The position numbers and the translations under genes were made by a program. From contig CM055822.1 of NCBI GenBank assembly GCA_029582265.1, positions 45,002,559 to 45,066,558 of the forward strand: a stretch of DNA of 64,000 bases, in the 5' to 3' direction. Positions 23,456-34,945 of this stretch are shown one piece after another (within the stretch, counting starts at the first letter, position 1; every line of letters starts with the position of its first letter). This DNA comes from Zoroaster sp. YZ-2022. Its lineage: Eukaryota > Echinodermata > Asteroidea > Forcipulatida > Zoroasteridae. The notes beneath the pieces were generated by a model. It ran no database searches. It saw only the letters and a program-made list of their open reading frames with translations, and was not told the DNA's origin.

Positions 23456-24952
23456 GATCTACTGGTTCTTGACACTAGAGTGGTTGCTGATTGTACCATT
23501 GTAGATTCCATCCAAAAGATTATCTATCTAGGACAGGAAAGGTGTGACAGCTTCTTCCAAGACCGCCTGATTGACCGCACGAAGCTCCTTCATGACACCA
23601 TCACAAAAGCAAAACTCCCGCTCTTTGCAAGACATGTGCATAAAGAGAAATCACCACAGCAAAAGCAGTTGACAGCTCTGAAACGTGATCGCAACTTGTT
23701 CTGTACCTTATACACTGTCTGTCAAGTACGGCAAACAGACATGGCAGATTTCTTCTCACATGAAAACCAGTCATATCCACCTTCCCTCTCTGATTATGGA
23801 GACATGAGGAGTGGGACAAAGGCAAATCTCTTGGAATGTGTTCAAAATCTAGTACCAGATCATGACACATTCAAACCACATGATGCCCAGATGATCATTC
23901 TAGATGGTGCTGCCATTATCAACATGATCAAACCAGGAACATCGGAGTCATTCAATGATTATGCCACGAAGGTCATGGAATATATCCATAAGCAGTTTAG
24001 TGGCAAAGTGCTGCGAGTTGATATGGTGTTTGATATCTACAGAAAGAACAGCTTGAAAGCTGGCACAAGACAGAAGAGGGGTAAAGGTACCCGAAGGCGT
24101 GTTGAAGGGAAGAATAAAGTACCAAGTAACTGGCAGGAGTTCCTGCGCGTAGATGATAACAAGTCTGAGCTCTTTCACCTCATCAGTGAACGTGTTGTGA
24201 ATGAAGCATTCCCAGGAATGGTGATAATTACCCATGGTGAGAAGGTGTTGTCGTCTGCCCCCTGTGATATTTCAGGGTTGATGGCCTGTACACATGAGGA
24301 GGCAGACACACGGATGTTCGTGCATGCCTCAGACGGAGCTAAACATGGTATGAAGAAGATTCTTCTCAGAAGTGTGGACACGGATGTCGTAGTCATAAGC
24401 ATAAGTCTGGCCCAGAAGATTGGTTGTGAGTGTCTATGGTTGGCTTTTGGTACAGGCACCACATTCCGGTATCTCGATGCAACAACCATGGCTCAAGCAC
24501 TTGGTAACGATAAATGCATGGCACTTCCTGCATTCCACGCCTTGACTGGATGTGACGTAACATCTGCATTTGCTGGGAAAGGAAAACGTACCGCCTGGTC
24601 TGCGTGGAATGTCTTCGACGATGCCACAACAGCTCTGTGCACACTGGCCGATACGCCAACCACATATAATGTCCTGAATGTTCTTCCCACAATTGAGAGA
24701 TTAGTGGTGATCATGTATGACCGTGGGAGCCCTGAAAGTAGCGTTAATAGTGAAAGACAGAGGTTATTCACTCAGAAAGGCAGAGCCATTGAAAACATTC
24801 CACCAACCAAAGACGCACTAGCCCAGCATCTGTTGCGAGTAGGATACGAGGCAGGTCATGTATGGGGTCAAGCAATGATCAAAGCACCACAGTTACCAAG
24901 TCCAGCAGACTTTGGGTGGACTTGGGAGACGTCAATGCACAGTGGAAGATGA
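23456..24952 (+). pseudogene. Academ-like transposase, FEN/XPG-like nuclease region
   Basis: The coding frame resumes at DLLVLDTRVVAD after the SINE cluster. The later half carries LDGAAIINM, CTHEEADTRMFVHA, LLRSVDTDVVVIS and FHALTGCDVTSAFAGKGKR. Acidic residues spaced in this way (LDGA, EEADT, DTDVV, TGCD) are what I expect of a PIN/FEN (XPG-like) nuclease core, so this is the likely catalytic region. The frame is open for about 500 codons and stops at 24950-24952, where a one-base slip moves it to the frame that ends at 25101. Confidence 0.65.
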
Positions 24953-25101
24953 AATGGATGACTCTTCCACCTGCTGGTGAAGCATGTCGTGCAGTCATCA
25001 AGTGTGGATGTACCACGCGATATGTATGCAGAGGACAGTGTAAATGCAAGAAGGCAGACTTGCCATGCACAACACTATGCGGGTGCCGTGGATGTGAATG
25101 A
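24953..25101 (+). pseudogene. Academ-like transposase, C-terminal CXC (Tesmin/TSO1-like) domain
   Basis: In the frame one base over from the preceding ORF, the protein continues QWKMKWMTLPPAGEACRAVI and then a cysteine-rich tail: CGCTTRYVCRGQCKCKK followed by CTTLCGCRGCE. The spacing is that of a CXC (Tesmin/TSO1-like) DNA-binding domain. It ends 47 bp before the right inverted repeat. The slip lies between 24905 and 24945. Confidence 0.7.
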
Positions 25102-25147
25102 ACATTTTACAATGTTTCTACAAACATATCTTGAGTGCCAACATGCA

Positions 25148-25575
25148 AAATATTGTCATAATTAGTTGGATTCCTTGGCCCTGAAAACATAGGTATAGAC
25201 ACAAGCAAGGGTATATCATCATTTTGAGCCGAGATATTAAGAAAACTATCAATTTGAACTCAAAATGGCGGCCATATTGGAAAACAAAATGGCTGACACA
25301 AGATATTTTCAAAATAATGTCATATTTGGATTCCTTGGCCCTGAAAACATAGGTAAAGACACAAAAATCAAGTTCATATCTGTATTATTAGCCGAGATAT
25401 GAGACATTGAAAATTCGCATGTCGGCCATTTTGAAAAATGGCCGCCATGGCCGCCACAGGTCAAATCCGGTTGGGGTCCAGTTTTGGAATAAACTGTTAT
25501 GGGCCATAGTAACTGTGTGCCAAATTTCATACTTGTATCACAAAGTGCACGATTTTTTGCTAATCCTCTGGACTA
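25148..25575 (-). repeat. Right terminal inverted repeat of the Academ-like element
   Basis: Inverse of the left arm from TAGTCCAGAGGATTA inward. It carries the same CCTATGTTTTCAGGGCCAAG and CAATATGGCCGCCATTTTG blocks, with scattered substitutions of a few percent. Confidence 0.85.
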
Positions 25576-25578
25576 TGT

Positions 25579-26180
25579 CCCTTATTCTCAAGTCCATGGA
25601 CCAGATCAATGACGACTTTTCCTGCAACTGTTAGGTTTGGTGGATGGCAGTCTGACTTGGTATCTACATGTACGTCTGCATCATAAACAGTTTGGGTGTG
25701 GTCGGCTCCTGTGTACAGTTTCCAAGCACACGTGTATCCTGTTTTGGACTCGTTCAGGGAGAATGCTTTAATACCCCGTTTGATAGGTTTTTTAGGCATG
25801 TACTGAAAAAAACTTAAGCGTCCCTTGAATTTCAACATACTCTCGTCTGGAGACAGATTCTGCGCAGGGTTATACAGGTTGAGAAACTTCGGGACGATGA
25901 CTTCTATCAAGGGCCGAACTTTGGAAAGTTTGTCCCGTTTAGTCAAGGCTCTACGAGGAATTTGGTTATTTGAGATGTGGAGAAACCGAAGAATTGAACT
26001 GAACCGATTTCGGGACATGATCGACAGGTATAATGGGATGTGAAGAACTTCAGATGTTGACCAGTACATCTTGTATTGAGAGGATTTGTTTATGCCTATA
26101 GCAATGAGAAGTGCCACAAATGCCATTATTTCTGGAATGTTGGTTGGGTGCCAGGAGAATTGTTGATCAGGATTTGCCAA
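25579..26180 (-). pseudogene. piggyBac transposase, N-terminal half
   Basis: Minus-strand frame with the piggyBac order: EIMAFVALLIAIGI, YWSTSEVLHIPLY, MSRNRFSSILRFLHISNN, then NLSPDESMLKFKGR, containing the first catalytic Asp, QYMPKKPIKRGIK, and finally GLENKGH at the insertion point. Beyond GH the frame enters the Academ-like terminus and stops. The extreme N-terminus of the transposase is not recognised. Its continuation is at 18293-19041. Confidence 0.88.
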
Positions 26181-26960
26181 ATATCATTTTAAGCAATGGA
26201 CCCAACTGGGGTCTTACCCTTTTGGGGGCAGGGCTAGATTTTTGAAAAGTGGGCGTATAAAACCAAAAACGAGCAATCTGACGTCATGAGATTATGTCTT
26301 CATAAGATAATGACAGACATTCAGAGGAAAATCGTTGTTTTATTCTGACTGTTTATGGGCAGGATGTTGTTTTTGAAAAGTTGGTGGGAAAAAGACCAAA
26401 TACCGATTTGACCCCTAGCAGCCCAACTTAGAAAATAAAAAATATTAAATAAATAATTTGTTTTTTAAATTTTAGGTAACCGTTGTTTACGCAGATGCAG
26501 ACCCAACTTGTATTTAAACTTTTTATGGGCGGATCTGTGTTTTCATAATCTGGTTCCACCCATAAAATAAATAGATTAAAACAAGGGTTCATACCGTGTT
26601 CATAAAATGTTTTAACTTTATCCTATTTCCATTTTAGACACAAGTTTAAACAAACTTTCAATGTTGTGTAATGGTGATGCCATGTTTCTCGTTTTTAGTG
26701 TTGTGTGGCCCACTTTTTTTAAATTGTGGCCCCGCCCATAAAATAGACAGAATACTCTACATCTGAAAATGTTTTTACCTTTATCCCGTTTTCCTTTTGA
26801 GACACATTTTGCCAAACTTTCAGTTCTCAAGACAGGTATCTAGTTATTAATACTGTGGCCTCGCCTACTGAATAGGTAAAATACGAGACGCATGCACATC
26901 TCAATATGCTGTACCTTCTTCCTATTTTCTTTTAAGATACAAAATAACACAATATTTTTG
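26181..26960. other. Unannotated stretch upstream of the piggyBac remnant
   Basis: No gene seen. Loosely repeated segments with TTTTTACCTTTATCC and CCCGCCCATAAAATAGA-like blocks (26380-26900) suggest a degenerate tandem structure of about 100-150 bp. Confidence 0.45.
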
Positions 26961-28800
26961 GTCTCATGCCCCAACTGTTAACGAATATAGTTCCACTCCC
27001 AACATAGGTGAGACCCAAGATAGGCACATAGCTTAACATTATATTTGGCACATTTTGATCCCCCATGCAAAAATTACACAATTATTTTGCTTAGCAGCTG
27101 GAATAACTGTGGTAACGCAGAAATAATAATCTAACATACATTTTATAGAGATAATTGTACGCTTGCGGAATTAAAATATCATACATATATCAAAGAAACA
27201 TTTTAAAACTCCAACAATTGAGGGATATATTAATGAAAACATTACTGTTTGAAAATTTAGGAGAACATTTTGGAGATTATCGTATGTTCCGCACTGCAAA
27301 TGAACCCGCAAAAGGAAAATATTCATGGTGTAATAGCATAAAGGCATAATAACGTGTCAGACACTCACACATAATTTTTATAATTGGAGAATTCAAGTGT
27401 CATGATTTGAATGCTCAGTAGCGGCGAGTTCTTGATATGATTCGGAACGCGGTTTGGAGCTGGACCCATGACCCACCCCCTCCCAACTAACAATCCCCCT
27501 AAAAAGAATAAAACAAGAAAAAATAAACACAAAATTGTATTTACTTTTTTATACAAGGGTTTTAAAACAAGTTGGTAACATAACGGGTGCGGAACTCAAG
27601 TATTATGTTTAAAAATAATAATAATACAAAAAATAATCAAATAAATAAATAAAACATTAAAAATGTACTCCAATAATGCCAGTTGATAGTAATGTTTCCC
27701 AAAATATATATTTGGTATGTTAGGAGAAAATCGAGAGTCCCGCACACATGCAATAAAACCAGCAAATGGGAAATATTCGTGCTGTTACATAATAACGTGA
27801 CATAAGCTCTTTAAAAATGGGTAACATTTTTGGTGTAAAACTCAAGTGTCATGTTTTTAAAAGAATATGTTAACCCTCTAATTGTTTAATAATCTCCTTG
27901 GAAGTTTATAGAAAATATACAAATACAATATTGGTCATTTCAGGAGAAAATAGAGTTACATACTGTAAATTAGTCCATGATCCATCAATTTGTTTCGGTA
28001 CTACCTGGAGGGACTAATTCATTTATGTTTTATTGTTAGAAAAATATGAAAATTCTAAACAAATAGGCCTATTATAGACTTGCTGAAACGGTAAGCGACT
28101 TTGCCGTACAAATTTGAAATGCTAAGCCTTGTCCAATAAAACGCTGTTACGACTGTTTGACGATTGCTACCAGACGTACCAGACGTTGCTTCCAGACGCT
28201 GTACAATAATTAAAACGACCGTTTTACATGTACCAAGTTACGTGTCAATACAATGCATCAACGAAATAAGAATTAACAAAGTCATCACCTAGAACTTACA
28301 CCCACCCCGAGAATGTATTTATTTATTTTTTATTTTTTAAAATTTGTTATTTGTTTTAGTTTATCGAATTACATTTACATCAAAACCATGTGTATTGCTG
28401 CTTTAGCCCACATGATCAACTGGCTAAAAATTCACCTTTTCCCCGTGCAATCTGTAAGGAAAAATCTTGTCCAGTACATTTTTGTTGGAATATCTCTATC
28501 TTTATCAGAACAAAATAAGCAAATACAAGTAATGGACCTGTAACGTAACATAAGCTCTATAAAAAAGGGATAACATTTTTGATGTGGAACTCAAGTGTCA
28601 TGTTGTTAAAACAAAATGTTAACCTTGTATTTTGTTAATAATCTCTTTGGAAGTGTATAGTACATATATGTCCAAATAAAAACTGGCAAATTCAGGAGAA
28701 AATAGAGTTCCACACTGCAGTTAGTCCATGAGCCAGCAATTTGTTTTGATACCACCTGGAGGAACTAATTCATGTATATGTTTTCTTGTTAGAAAAAAAT
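26960..28800. repeat. Field of the dispersed ~270-bp monomer
   Basis: At least five degenerate copies (about 27080-27400, 27570-27850, 27860-28060, 28540-28800 and partial pieces) share ordered blocks: CTTGGCAGTTTATA-like, TTAGGAGAAAATAGAG-like, GCAAATGGGAAATATTCATG-like, CATAATAACGTGACA, CTCTATAAAGAGGGGTAAC-like, GCGGAACTCAAGTGTCATG-like and AATGTTAACCC-like. The same monomer recurs at 13970-14220, 16130-16300, 31190-31510, 35430-36170 and 50330-50540. It is non-coding. Confidence 0.7.
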
Positions 28801-28959
28801 GAAAATTCCAAACAAATAGGCCTATTATAAACGATAACCGATTTTTGCTTTACAAACTTGAAATGCTAGGCTTTGTCCAATAAAACACTGTTACGACTGT
28901 TTGACGATTGCTACCATACCAAACGTTAAACATAACAACATAAAACAACCGCTGTACAT

Positions 28960-29600
28960 GTACAAGTTATGTGTCAATACATTGCATCAAAAAAAAGGAA
29001 ACAAAAGATGATCCCAATAAGCACCCTGAGCAGTTTTTCTGGTACGTAAATTCCAACCAACAAATACTGGAAATCTGCAAGACTCAACCCCTCCACACAT
29101 TCATACACAATCAGCAAGAACGCTGCATCAGGCATGTGGTTAGGTCAGATTCAGAATGGGCAATACAAAGGTGTTGGTAAAGTTTTCGGAAGCACCGTGT
29201 AACAAATCTCTAAAGTAGAGGTGTTGGCTCTGAGAAGAGCCGGTTTTGTTCTCAACGTTTCGGCAAGTATGCTCTGGCCGTCGTCAGGAGAATGGAGAGA
29301 TGTGGAGAAAGGAGAGAAAATGGAGAAAGGTGTTGCTTTGAAAACTCGAAAGCGTCTCGAATTGGCCGACACCCATGTGCAGTTTTGAGAGGGGTACGAT
29401 GACATTGCAATTGATCAGGACAAACTGTTCAAAGGATTTATGACAAAAAAGCTATCCCGCAGTGAGAAAACAACCTACACAACGAGATAACCGGCGTCTC
29501 CGAGGAGACACCCTCCAATAGCAACGATTTGTACTGCTGGAGTAGATCACATCATCATCATCATCATCATCATCAACGAAATAAGAATTAACGCAGTCAT
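28960..29600. repeat. Penelope-like derived fragment with (ATC)n
   Basis: The stretch 29130-29480 contains the hammerhead-like motif described at 29221-29290, followed by GGTACGATGACATTGCAATT and a frame rich in stops. A short (ATC)n microsatellite lies at 29547-29574. The flanks at 28250-28510 and 29570-29850 are direct repeats of each other (for example CATGTGTTTTGCTGCTTTAG and TCTGCAAGGAAAAATCTTGT variants), so this fragment sits between two copies of another repeat. Confidence 0.5.
29221..29290 (-). ncRNA. Candidate hammerhead ribozyme core (Penelope-like element)
   Basis: On the minus strand CTGACGA (29281-29287) is followed by a stem built from CGGC and GCCG around AGAGCATACTT, and then GAAAC. 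This is the conserved hammerhead arrangement CUGANGA, stem II, GAAA. Downstream, GGCTCTTCTCAGAGCC can form another hairpin. I cannot confirm stems I and III or a cleavage triplet, so activity is unproven. Penelope-like elements are known hosts of such ribozymes. Confidence 0.5.
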
Positions 29601-29879
29601 CGCCTAGAACTTCCACCCCGAGAAAATTTAGGTCCAGTTTTGTTATTTATTTATTATTATTATTATTTTTTATTATTTTTTGTTGTTGAGTTTATCGCAT
29701 TACATTCACATAAAAACCATGTGTTTTGCTGCTTTAGCCCACATGGTCAACTGGCTAAAAATTCACCTTTTCCCCGTGCAATCTGCAAGGAAAAATCTTG
29801 TCCAGTACATTTTTGTTGGAATGTGTCTATCTTTATCAGAACAAAATAAAATAAATAAATAAAAACAAACAACAAACCT

Positions 29880-31007
29880 GTATAATGTGCCTTTTCAATG
29901 ACTCCGTTGATGGATAACAGTGATATTCAACACATGATTAAAACGTGAAAAATAACCCAGAACACTGAAACCTACATTTCCACGTTTGAATAAATTAAAT
30001 GCAGAGGTGTTCGGTCATGTCAGCTGCGGTAGTTTTTATTAAAATCACTTCACTTGATTCCAGGCACATAACAGGCCAAGTATCACATTTTTATGAACAG
30101 ATAGTAATGTTTTTTATTTATATTATTTTTGATCAAGATATATGATAAAAGATGGATATATGATCAAGGTGTTATGGTTCAGTACACATGGGTACAGTGA
30201 ACAGCAATGTTGGGAATGGGAGTGAACGTGTAGTTTTAAATTTGATAAAAATGGAAAATAATATACCTAAATGTATATATGCCAATAATCAGTTATTGAA
30301 ATAATAGCGAATGCTGGGAAATGACACATGAGTTTATCTTTGTTCAGAAACAATGATTGTTTTATTTATTGTTCAACACAAAAACATATTTTACTATTTA
30401 ACAAAGCAATTAGCTGTTGTGATAACGTTAAATGAACGTATAAATGATTATATGAAAACACAATCATGTTTTATTTATTGATTCAATACAATCACTTTCA
30501 TAAGTACAAAAAATGTGCAATTTAACAAATATATATACTTAACATGTTAGTGAGGTTATGTTAATTACATTTAAAGGTGAGTATTGGTAATGTTGACAAA
30601 CTCCATTTATAAGTATCGTTACTTTGTTTGATTAAAGAATGGACAAACCAATCTGTTAAAGTTGAAGCTTAATTGGTCCGCACTTGTAGGTTTTCAAACA
30701 CAAGTGATGAAAGTCCAGTATAACTACTCAAAACTGATTGAAGTTTCATACTTCACACGAATGCACAATCAAAGTGAACTACTGTGACATTGACGCAAAG
30801 GGAATTACTGTGACATTGATGATGATATTTCTCCCCTTCACCATTGGTGCCTTGTATTCACATGAAATATGAATCAGCTTCCATATCTAGCTAGAGATGT
30901 ACTCAGAATGATGTAGATGTATATCGACCACTACGGCCATGACATGTCCCGTTACATCAGTACCATTGCTGAAGTCCAACCAGATGTCATACACACACGC
31001 ACGCACG

Positions 31008-31042
<35 letters not shown>

Positions 31043-31090
31043 GCACGCATACGTAACACTAATTGCCGTGACACCATGTTAAATTCTCAA
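29880..31090. other. Non-genic stretch with (AC)n microsatellite
   Basis: No gene recognised. An ACGC/AC-rich microsatellite lies at about 30990-31048. The open frame across it (30917-31105) owes its length to the simple repeat. Confidence 0.6.
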
Positions 31091-31096
31091 TTGAGT

Positions 31097-31155
31097 AGTA
31101 ATTAGTTCTGAAAAGAGCTGGAGATTACAACTCGATGTTTCGATCAGAGCATACT
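31097..31155 (-). repeat. Penelope-like motif copy (stem-loop plus GAAAC)
   Basis: Inverse of the 8722-8790 motif: ATCAGTATGCTCTGATC on the minus strand followed by GAAACATCGAGTTGTAA and the TTTTCAGAACTAATTACTAC hairpin segment. It lies immediately beside the (AC)n microsatellite. Confidence 0.55.
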
Positions 31156-31189
31156 GATACATAAAAAGGGTAGGCGGCACACACAATTT

Positions 31190-31510
31190 ATTGTGAATAT
31201 TTCCCAACAAATAATGGAGGTTTAAGGAAATAATAGAGTTCCCATGTGGAAATATTCATGCAGTAATAACACAGAGATATAATAATCTGACAAATACTCT
31301 ATAGAGAGGGGGAAATTAAGAAAGTGGAATTCAATTATAATGTGAAAGATGTATAAGAAATAAATAATCCAGCAATAGATGAAAATTATAGTTGGGATTT
31401 GTATTACAAGTTTCCTGAAGGTACTTTAGGAAAAAATCGTCTGGTTAACGAACCCATAAATGGGATAATATTTATGGATATCATTACGGTGTGCAACTCA
31501 AGTATTCTGT
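31190..31510. repeat. Dispersed ~270-bp monomers, two partial copies
   Basis: Shares the TTTAAGGAAATAATAGAG-, AAATATTCATGCAGTAATAA- and CTCTATAGAGAGGGG-type blocks with the monomers at 27-28 kb. Confidence 0.6.
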
Positions 31511-32176
31511 GTACAAAAACATTAGAAAAAGGGCTTCCATAAATGTGCCTTCTCCCATCGACACAAATCATGGCAGTCCATTGACCCAAAAGGAATCATG
31601 ACAAGTCTATCTTCTGTCATACGCGTAAACTGAAGCATTTACAGTGTACATGGTGTATAATAAAGCTCAATATTTGATTATCCCCATTGTTTCAACTCAA
31701 ATAAAAGGTACGTTCGCCAGCGGAATGGGGGGGGGGGGTTACGGAATGAGAAGCAACACTTTGATATGTATTCCTGTTTTTTTTCTTTCTTTTTTGTGTG
31801 TGTGTGTTCTTCCAATCATCAACATTATGTAGTCTGTAACTATGTTGGCACTGTATAATAAAGTTCAGTGTATAATGAAGTTCAATGATCTCGATGATTC
31901 CCAATAACCAACTGTAATAAAATGTATGTTGGCGGAGGAACAGCAACCCCAACGCACTTTCATTTCCAAACCAGTCTATGGGCCTAAATGCACATGGTTC
32001 TGGTACGGGGAGGTGGGGGGGATGGACTGATGGAAAAGTATGGAGTGAGTTTACAAATCATTCCAAACATTTATGATTGCTAATGTTTAATCTTAGACCA
32101 GGAAGTAAGAAAGTAAGAAACTATTACACATGGAAATAATACAACAAATGAAACAATTTGTTTTATTTTGTATTAG
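31511..32176. other. Probable intronic sequence upstream of the LDLa exon
   Basis: Holds two short direct repeats of GTATAATAAAGTTCA-type sequence and poly-G tracts (31727-31738). No other exon is recognised. It ends in TTTTGTATTAG, the splice acceptor of the next feature. Confidence 0.5.
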
Positions 32177-32287
32177 AATGCAGAGAAGATCAGTTCGCCT
32201 GCGTCAGTGATGGAAGGTGTATATGGAAGGGTTTTATGTGTAACTCCAACCGAGACTGCTCTGATGGTTCGGATGAAGTAGATTGCG
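32177..32287 (+). CDS. Single exon encoding an LDL-receptor class A (LDLa) repeat
   Basis: A 111-bp exon lies between a polypyrimidine-AG acceptor (TATTAG at 32171-32176) and a consensus donor (GTAAGT at 32288). It translates in phase 1 to about 37 residues with the complete LDLa pattern: six cysteines, [13 protein letters not shown] in the first half and the calcium-binding [11 protein letters not shown] at the end. Phase 1-1 single-domain exons are the normal form of LDLa repeats in LRP-like receptors and secreted modular proteins. It is the only convincing host coding exon in the window. The rest of the gene must lie outside or in exons too short or divergent for me to see, so the parent gene cannot be named. 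Confidence 0.85.
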
Positions 32288-33035
32288 GTAAGTAGATAGA
32301 CGTTTTCATTTGGTGTCACACAATTTGACAGCAGCAATCATAGTTGAGGTGGAGTAGGGACCCTAGTGAAGTCAGGGTGGATCTAGTGTACGGTTAAGAC
32401 CCGTTTACACATGGGCAACTTTGTCTCGTGTCAATGTTGCTCAGTCATGCCCCACTGCACTCTTGAACCATTTCAGTATACTGAAGCTGCAATACTGAAC
32501 ACCTATCGGACAACTGAGTCCCAAATAATACAAACGGTGCAGGTCCCTGCACTTTCAAAAGGCAAGGAATCGTGTGCATGACCCCTATGAAATAACACAT
32601 ACATTTTGAATTGCGCATTGTGCATGGTATGAGACGAATGTAGGACACAGCCGCATTGGAACACCAGCGATCCATACGCTGAATCCTGGGCCGGGTAAAC
32701 CCAGCGATCAAATGCCGTCGAGGCTATCCTCGTCCCAGGGCTTTTTGAGCAGTTTCTATACACCTCGTACACACTGCTCTCTCAACCTGGAACTGGAATA
32801 TTTTACTATCTAAATATATTGGATATGCAAATGAAGTGATAGTCTGATATGGTTACAAAGAATAGCGTGTGCTGCAGTGGGGACTAGGCCGGGACTAGGC
32901 AATCCATTCATTATTATTTCGGTAAAATCACTCATCCACACACGTCGGTGTAGGGCGAAATTAAATCAATTGTTTATAAAATCACTATACGCAAGAATTT
33001 CATCAAACTATAAATGTCTAGCCAGCCAACCATCA
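32288..33035. repeat. Repeat family Y copy and flank, within the presumed intron
   Basis: 32440-32930 matches 15430-16110 and 43600-43930: shared blocks include AACACCAGCGATCCATACGC, GTGATAGTCTGATA and CGTGTGCTGCA followed by GGGACTAGGC. It is non-coding. Confidence 0.55.
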
Positions 33036-33037
33036 TC

Positions 33038-33125
33038 GGGCAAACTCGGTGGTCGAGATGTTAAGACGTCTGCACCAGCAAGCAGGAGGTCGTGGGTTCG
33101 AATCCCGTACGAGTCGCCTGTGAAG
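33038..33125 (+). repeat. tRNA-like SINE head or tRNA pseudogene
   Basis: CTCGGTGGTCGAGATGTTAA followed by CTGCACCAGCAAGCAG and GTGGGTTCGAATCCCGT gives recognisable A- and B-box promoter elements, an anticodon-like hairpin and a T-arm, but the acceptor stem pairs only partly (ACTCG with CGAGT). Direct repeats of about 75 bp beginning CACACGTCGGTGTAGGGC flank it (32939 and 33175). I take it as a tRNA-derived retroposon head of a family different from the common SINE of this window. Confidence 0.5.
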
Positions 33126-33457
33126 TTTTTTTTTTCCATAGACACTCGGAAAGCACTGATGATACAGTGTTGTACACACGTCGGTGTAGGGCAAAATTAA
33201 ATCAATTGTGTATCACACGACGCAAGAATTTCATCAAACTATAAACATGTGACGTGTGAATAAAATCCATTCTTCTAAGTATAAAGAAGAAACAAATTGT
33301 AACATTGTTGTTTTTATTTATAAAAAAGAATATTAATTTTGTTTTAAATTATGTTTTACGTAACCCGTCGACGTTACGTAAAATAACTTTCCCACCAGGG
33401 TATAGTAGTGAGAGCGAAGTAGATCCTGGTGACAAGGTTGCTATGAGGCCGCCTCAA

Positions 33458-34945
33458 TACGAAATAAATGAGCTCTGTAACGTTGGTCTGCCAGACTAGA
33501 GAAAGCCAGGACTTTATTCAGCACCGGATTAAAATTGAAAGCGAGTGAGCGGATTGATGTTATGATGGTAGAACAGAGGGTCCGTTAATACTTTGGTGCG
33601 GACGGCCATGAAGTGATACAAGGTGCAGACGCCTAGACAAAGTAAATGACATGTGGAGGGCCAGACTAATTCGTTGTGCTGCAAATGTGACCAAAATGGA
33701 TGCGCTGTATCACATGGTAGAGGTACCAAACTGTCCTCCGCACAGAATACTGAATCATGCGCACCTGTCCGTATTGCAACTGTAAATTCGCCTACTCACA
33801 CAAAACAAAGTACTCGCTTAGCATGACTGCTGTATACAGTTTGACGTTAGATTGCTAACCACAAACTAACTGCAATGCTTGGAAAATTGCGCCCAAAATA
33901 TGCAAGGTAAAGACCATACAAAATGATAAAAATTTCAGCCCTATTTTAAAAAGAAAGTAATTCTTTATATGAATAACCAAAAATAAGAATATCATTATTT
34001 TTCTTTAGCCCTTCAAAAAACCTACGAAACTGTACATTGCCACTACCGCGAACCGACAGGCCCGAAACAAAAGCCGTCGGAGACACTTTCACTGAGCCTA
34101 TTTTGATGACTACATTTACGACAGGGCAAAAGCCACAACTTTTTACTGCAAAACATGTTACATCGCGTACAGCTGCAAAAATAAGTTTACCAACTATATT
34201 TTCCAAAAGTAGTACTGACCAATATTGTGTTGTTGTTCATCATCGTCATTTCGTGGAGAATATACTGATGCCAAAGTTGGCGAAATAAGGGGAATTGAAT
34301 CGTATAAATTTGAGCCCGAAATGGATGAAATCCAGGCGGCAATGGCGAAGGCCCGGACACATGCATTTACATGTACAAGCCTAGGACAACGCGGCGGCAG
34401 CCAGACCATGTTAAGACGGCTGTTTCCAGCTACTGTCGTAAAAGTACGTCGTAAAAACGGGCAAAATGTTTGCTATCGCTACAGGGTACAACTAAAACAA
34501 TTACGATGCGAATTTCAACCACTGGAATTTTGGCTGCAAATTATGATTTTTTCCAATTTTTTTTGGAATAGCATATAGGCTAAATAATTAAATTCATACT
34601 GAACGTTTTTGAGTTAAAACATCAAGGTCCTTTGTATGGTCTTTAATCAGTAAACAAGAGTCAACAACTTTTATATCAAAAAACGTATTGTGTGGTGTCA
34701 GACCGATCTAATAGTTCATGGCACCAGGCGACCCACGCCATAACAGGAGAGAATCCGCTCAAAGATAACCACACAATAAATGCCCAGATATTCTGAATAT
34801 TTGTTCCATTTCCTTGTTGACCCAAAAATAAGTCTGATATGTCTAATGCGCAGAAGAGGCAAATGTTACTTCACCATCTAGATAATACTAGTACATAGAG
34901 GGTAGTGTCAGCACGACTGTCATCTGCGCAGTCCGCCATGGGGTC
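33458..34945. repeat. Dispersed repeat family X, copy 2
   Basis: Same order of blocks as 11920-13420 (see that entry). Between the matching ends it holds about 1 kb (33620-34640) not shared with copy 1. That part includes an open frame at 34225-34578 with GEIRGIESYKFEPEMDEIQ, which I do not recognise firmly. Confidence 0.5.

Larger units (their letters stand above)
19045..25575 (+). mobile_element. Academ-like DNA transposon inserted in a piggyBac transposase gene
   Basis: Termini are TAGTCCAGAGGATTA at 19045 and its inverse ending at 25575, with TGT directly repeated outside (19042-19044 and 25576-25578), a 3-bp target duplication. Removing the element and one TGT restores the piggyBac frame across GH-(V)-IYSDNYY, which fixes the boundaries. 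The terminal inverted repeats are long (about 430 bp at the right, longer at the left because of internal duplication). The coding part has Cys/His zinc fingers, a FEN/XPG-like region and a CXC domain. A 3-bp duplication, a Cys8-type finger and an XPG-like nuclease are, from memory, features of Academ transposons; that name is an inference. Confidence 0.75.

Noticed and set aside
33038..33125. Functional tRNA gene
   Set aside because: A and B boxes and T-arm are visible, but the acceptor and D stems pair poorly, and the sequence is embedded in repeat flanks, so a SINE head or pseudogene is more likely.
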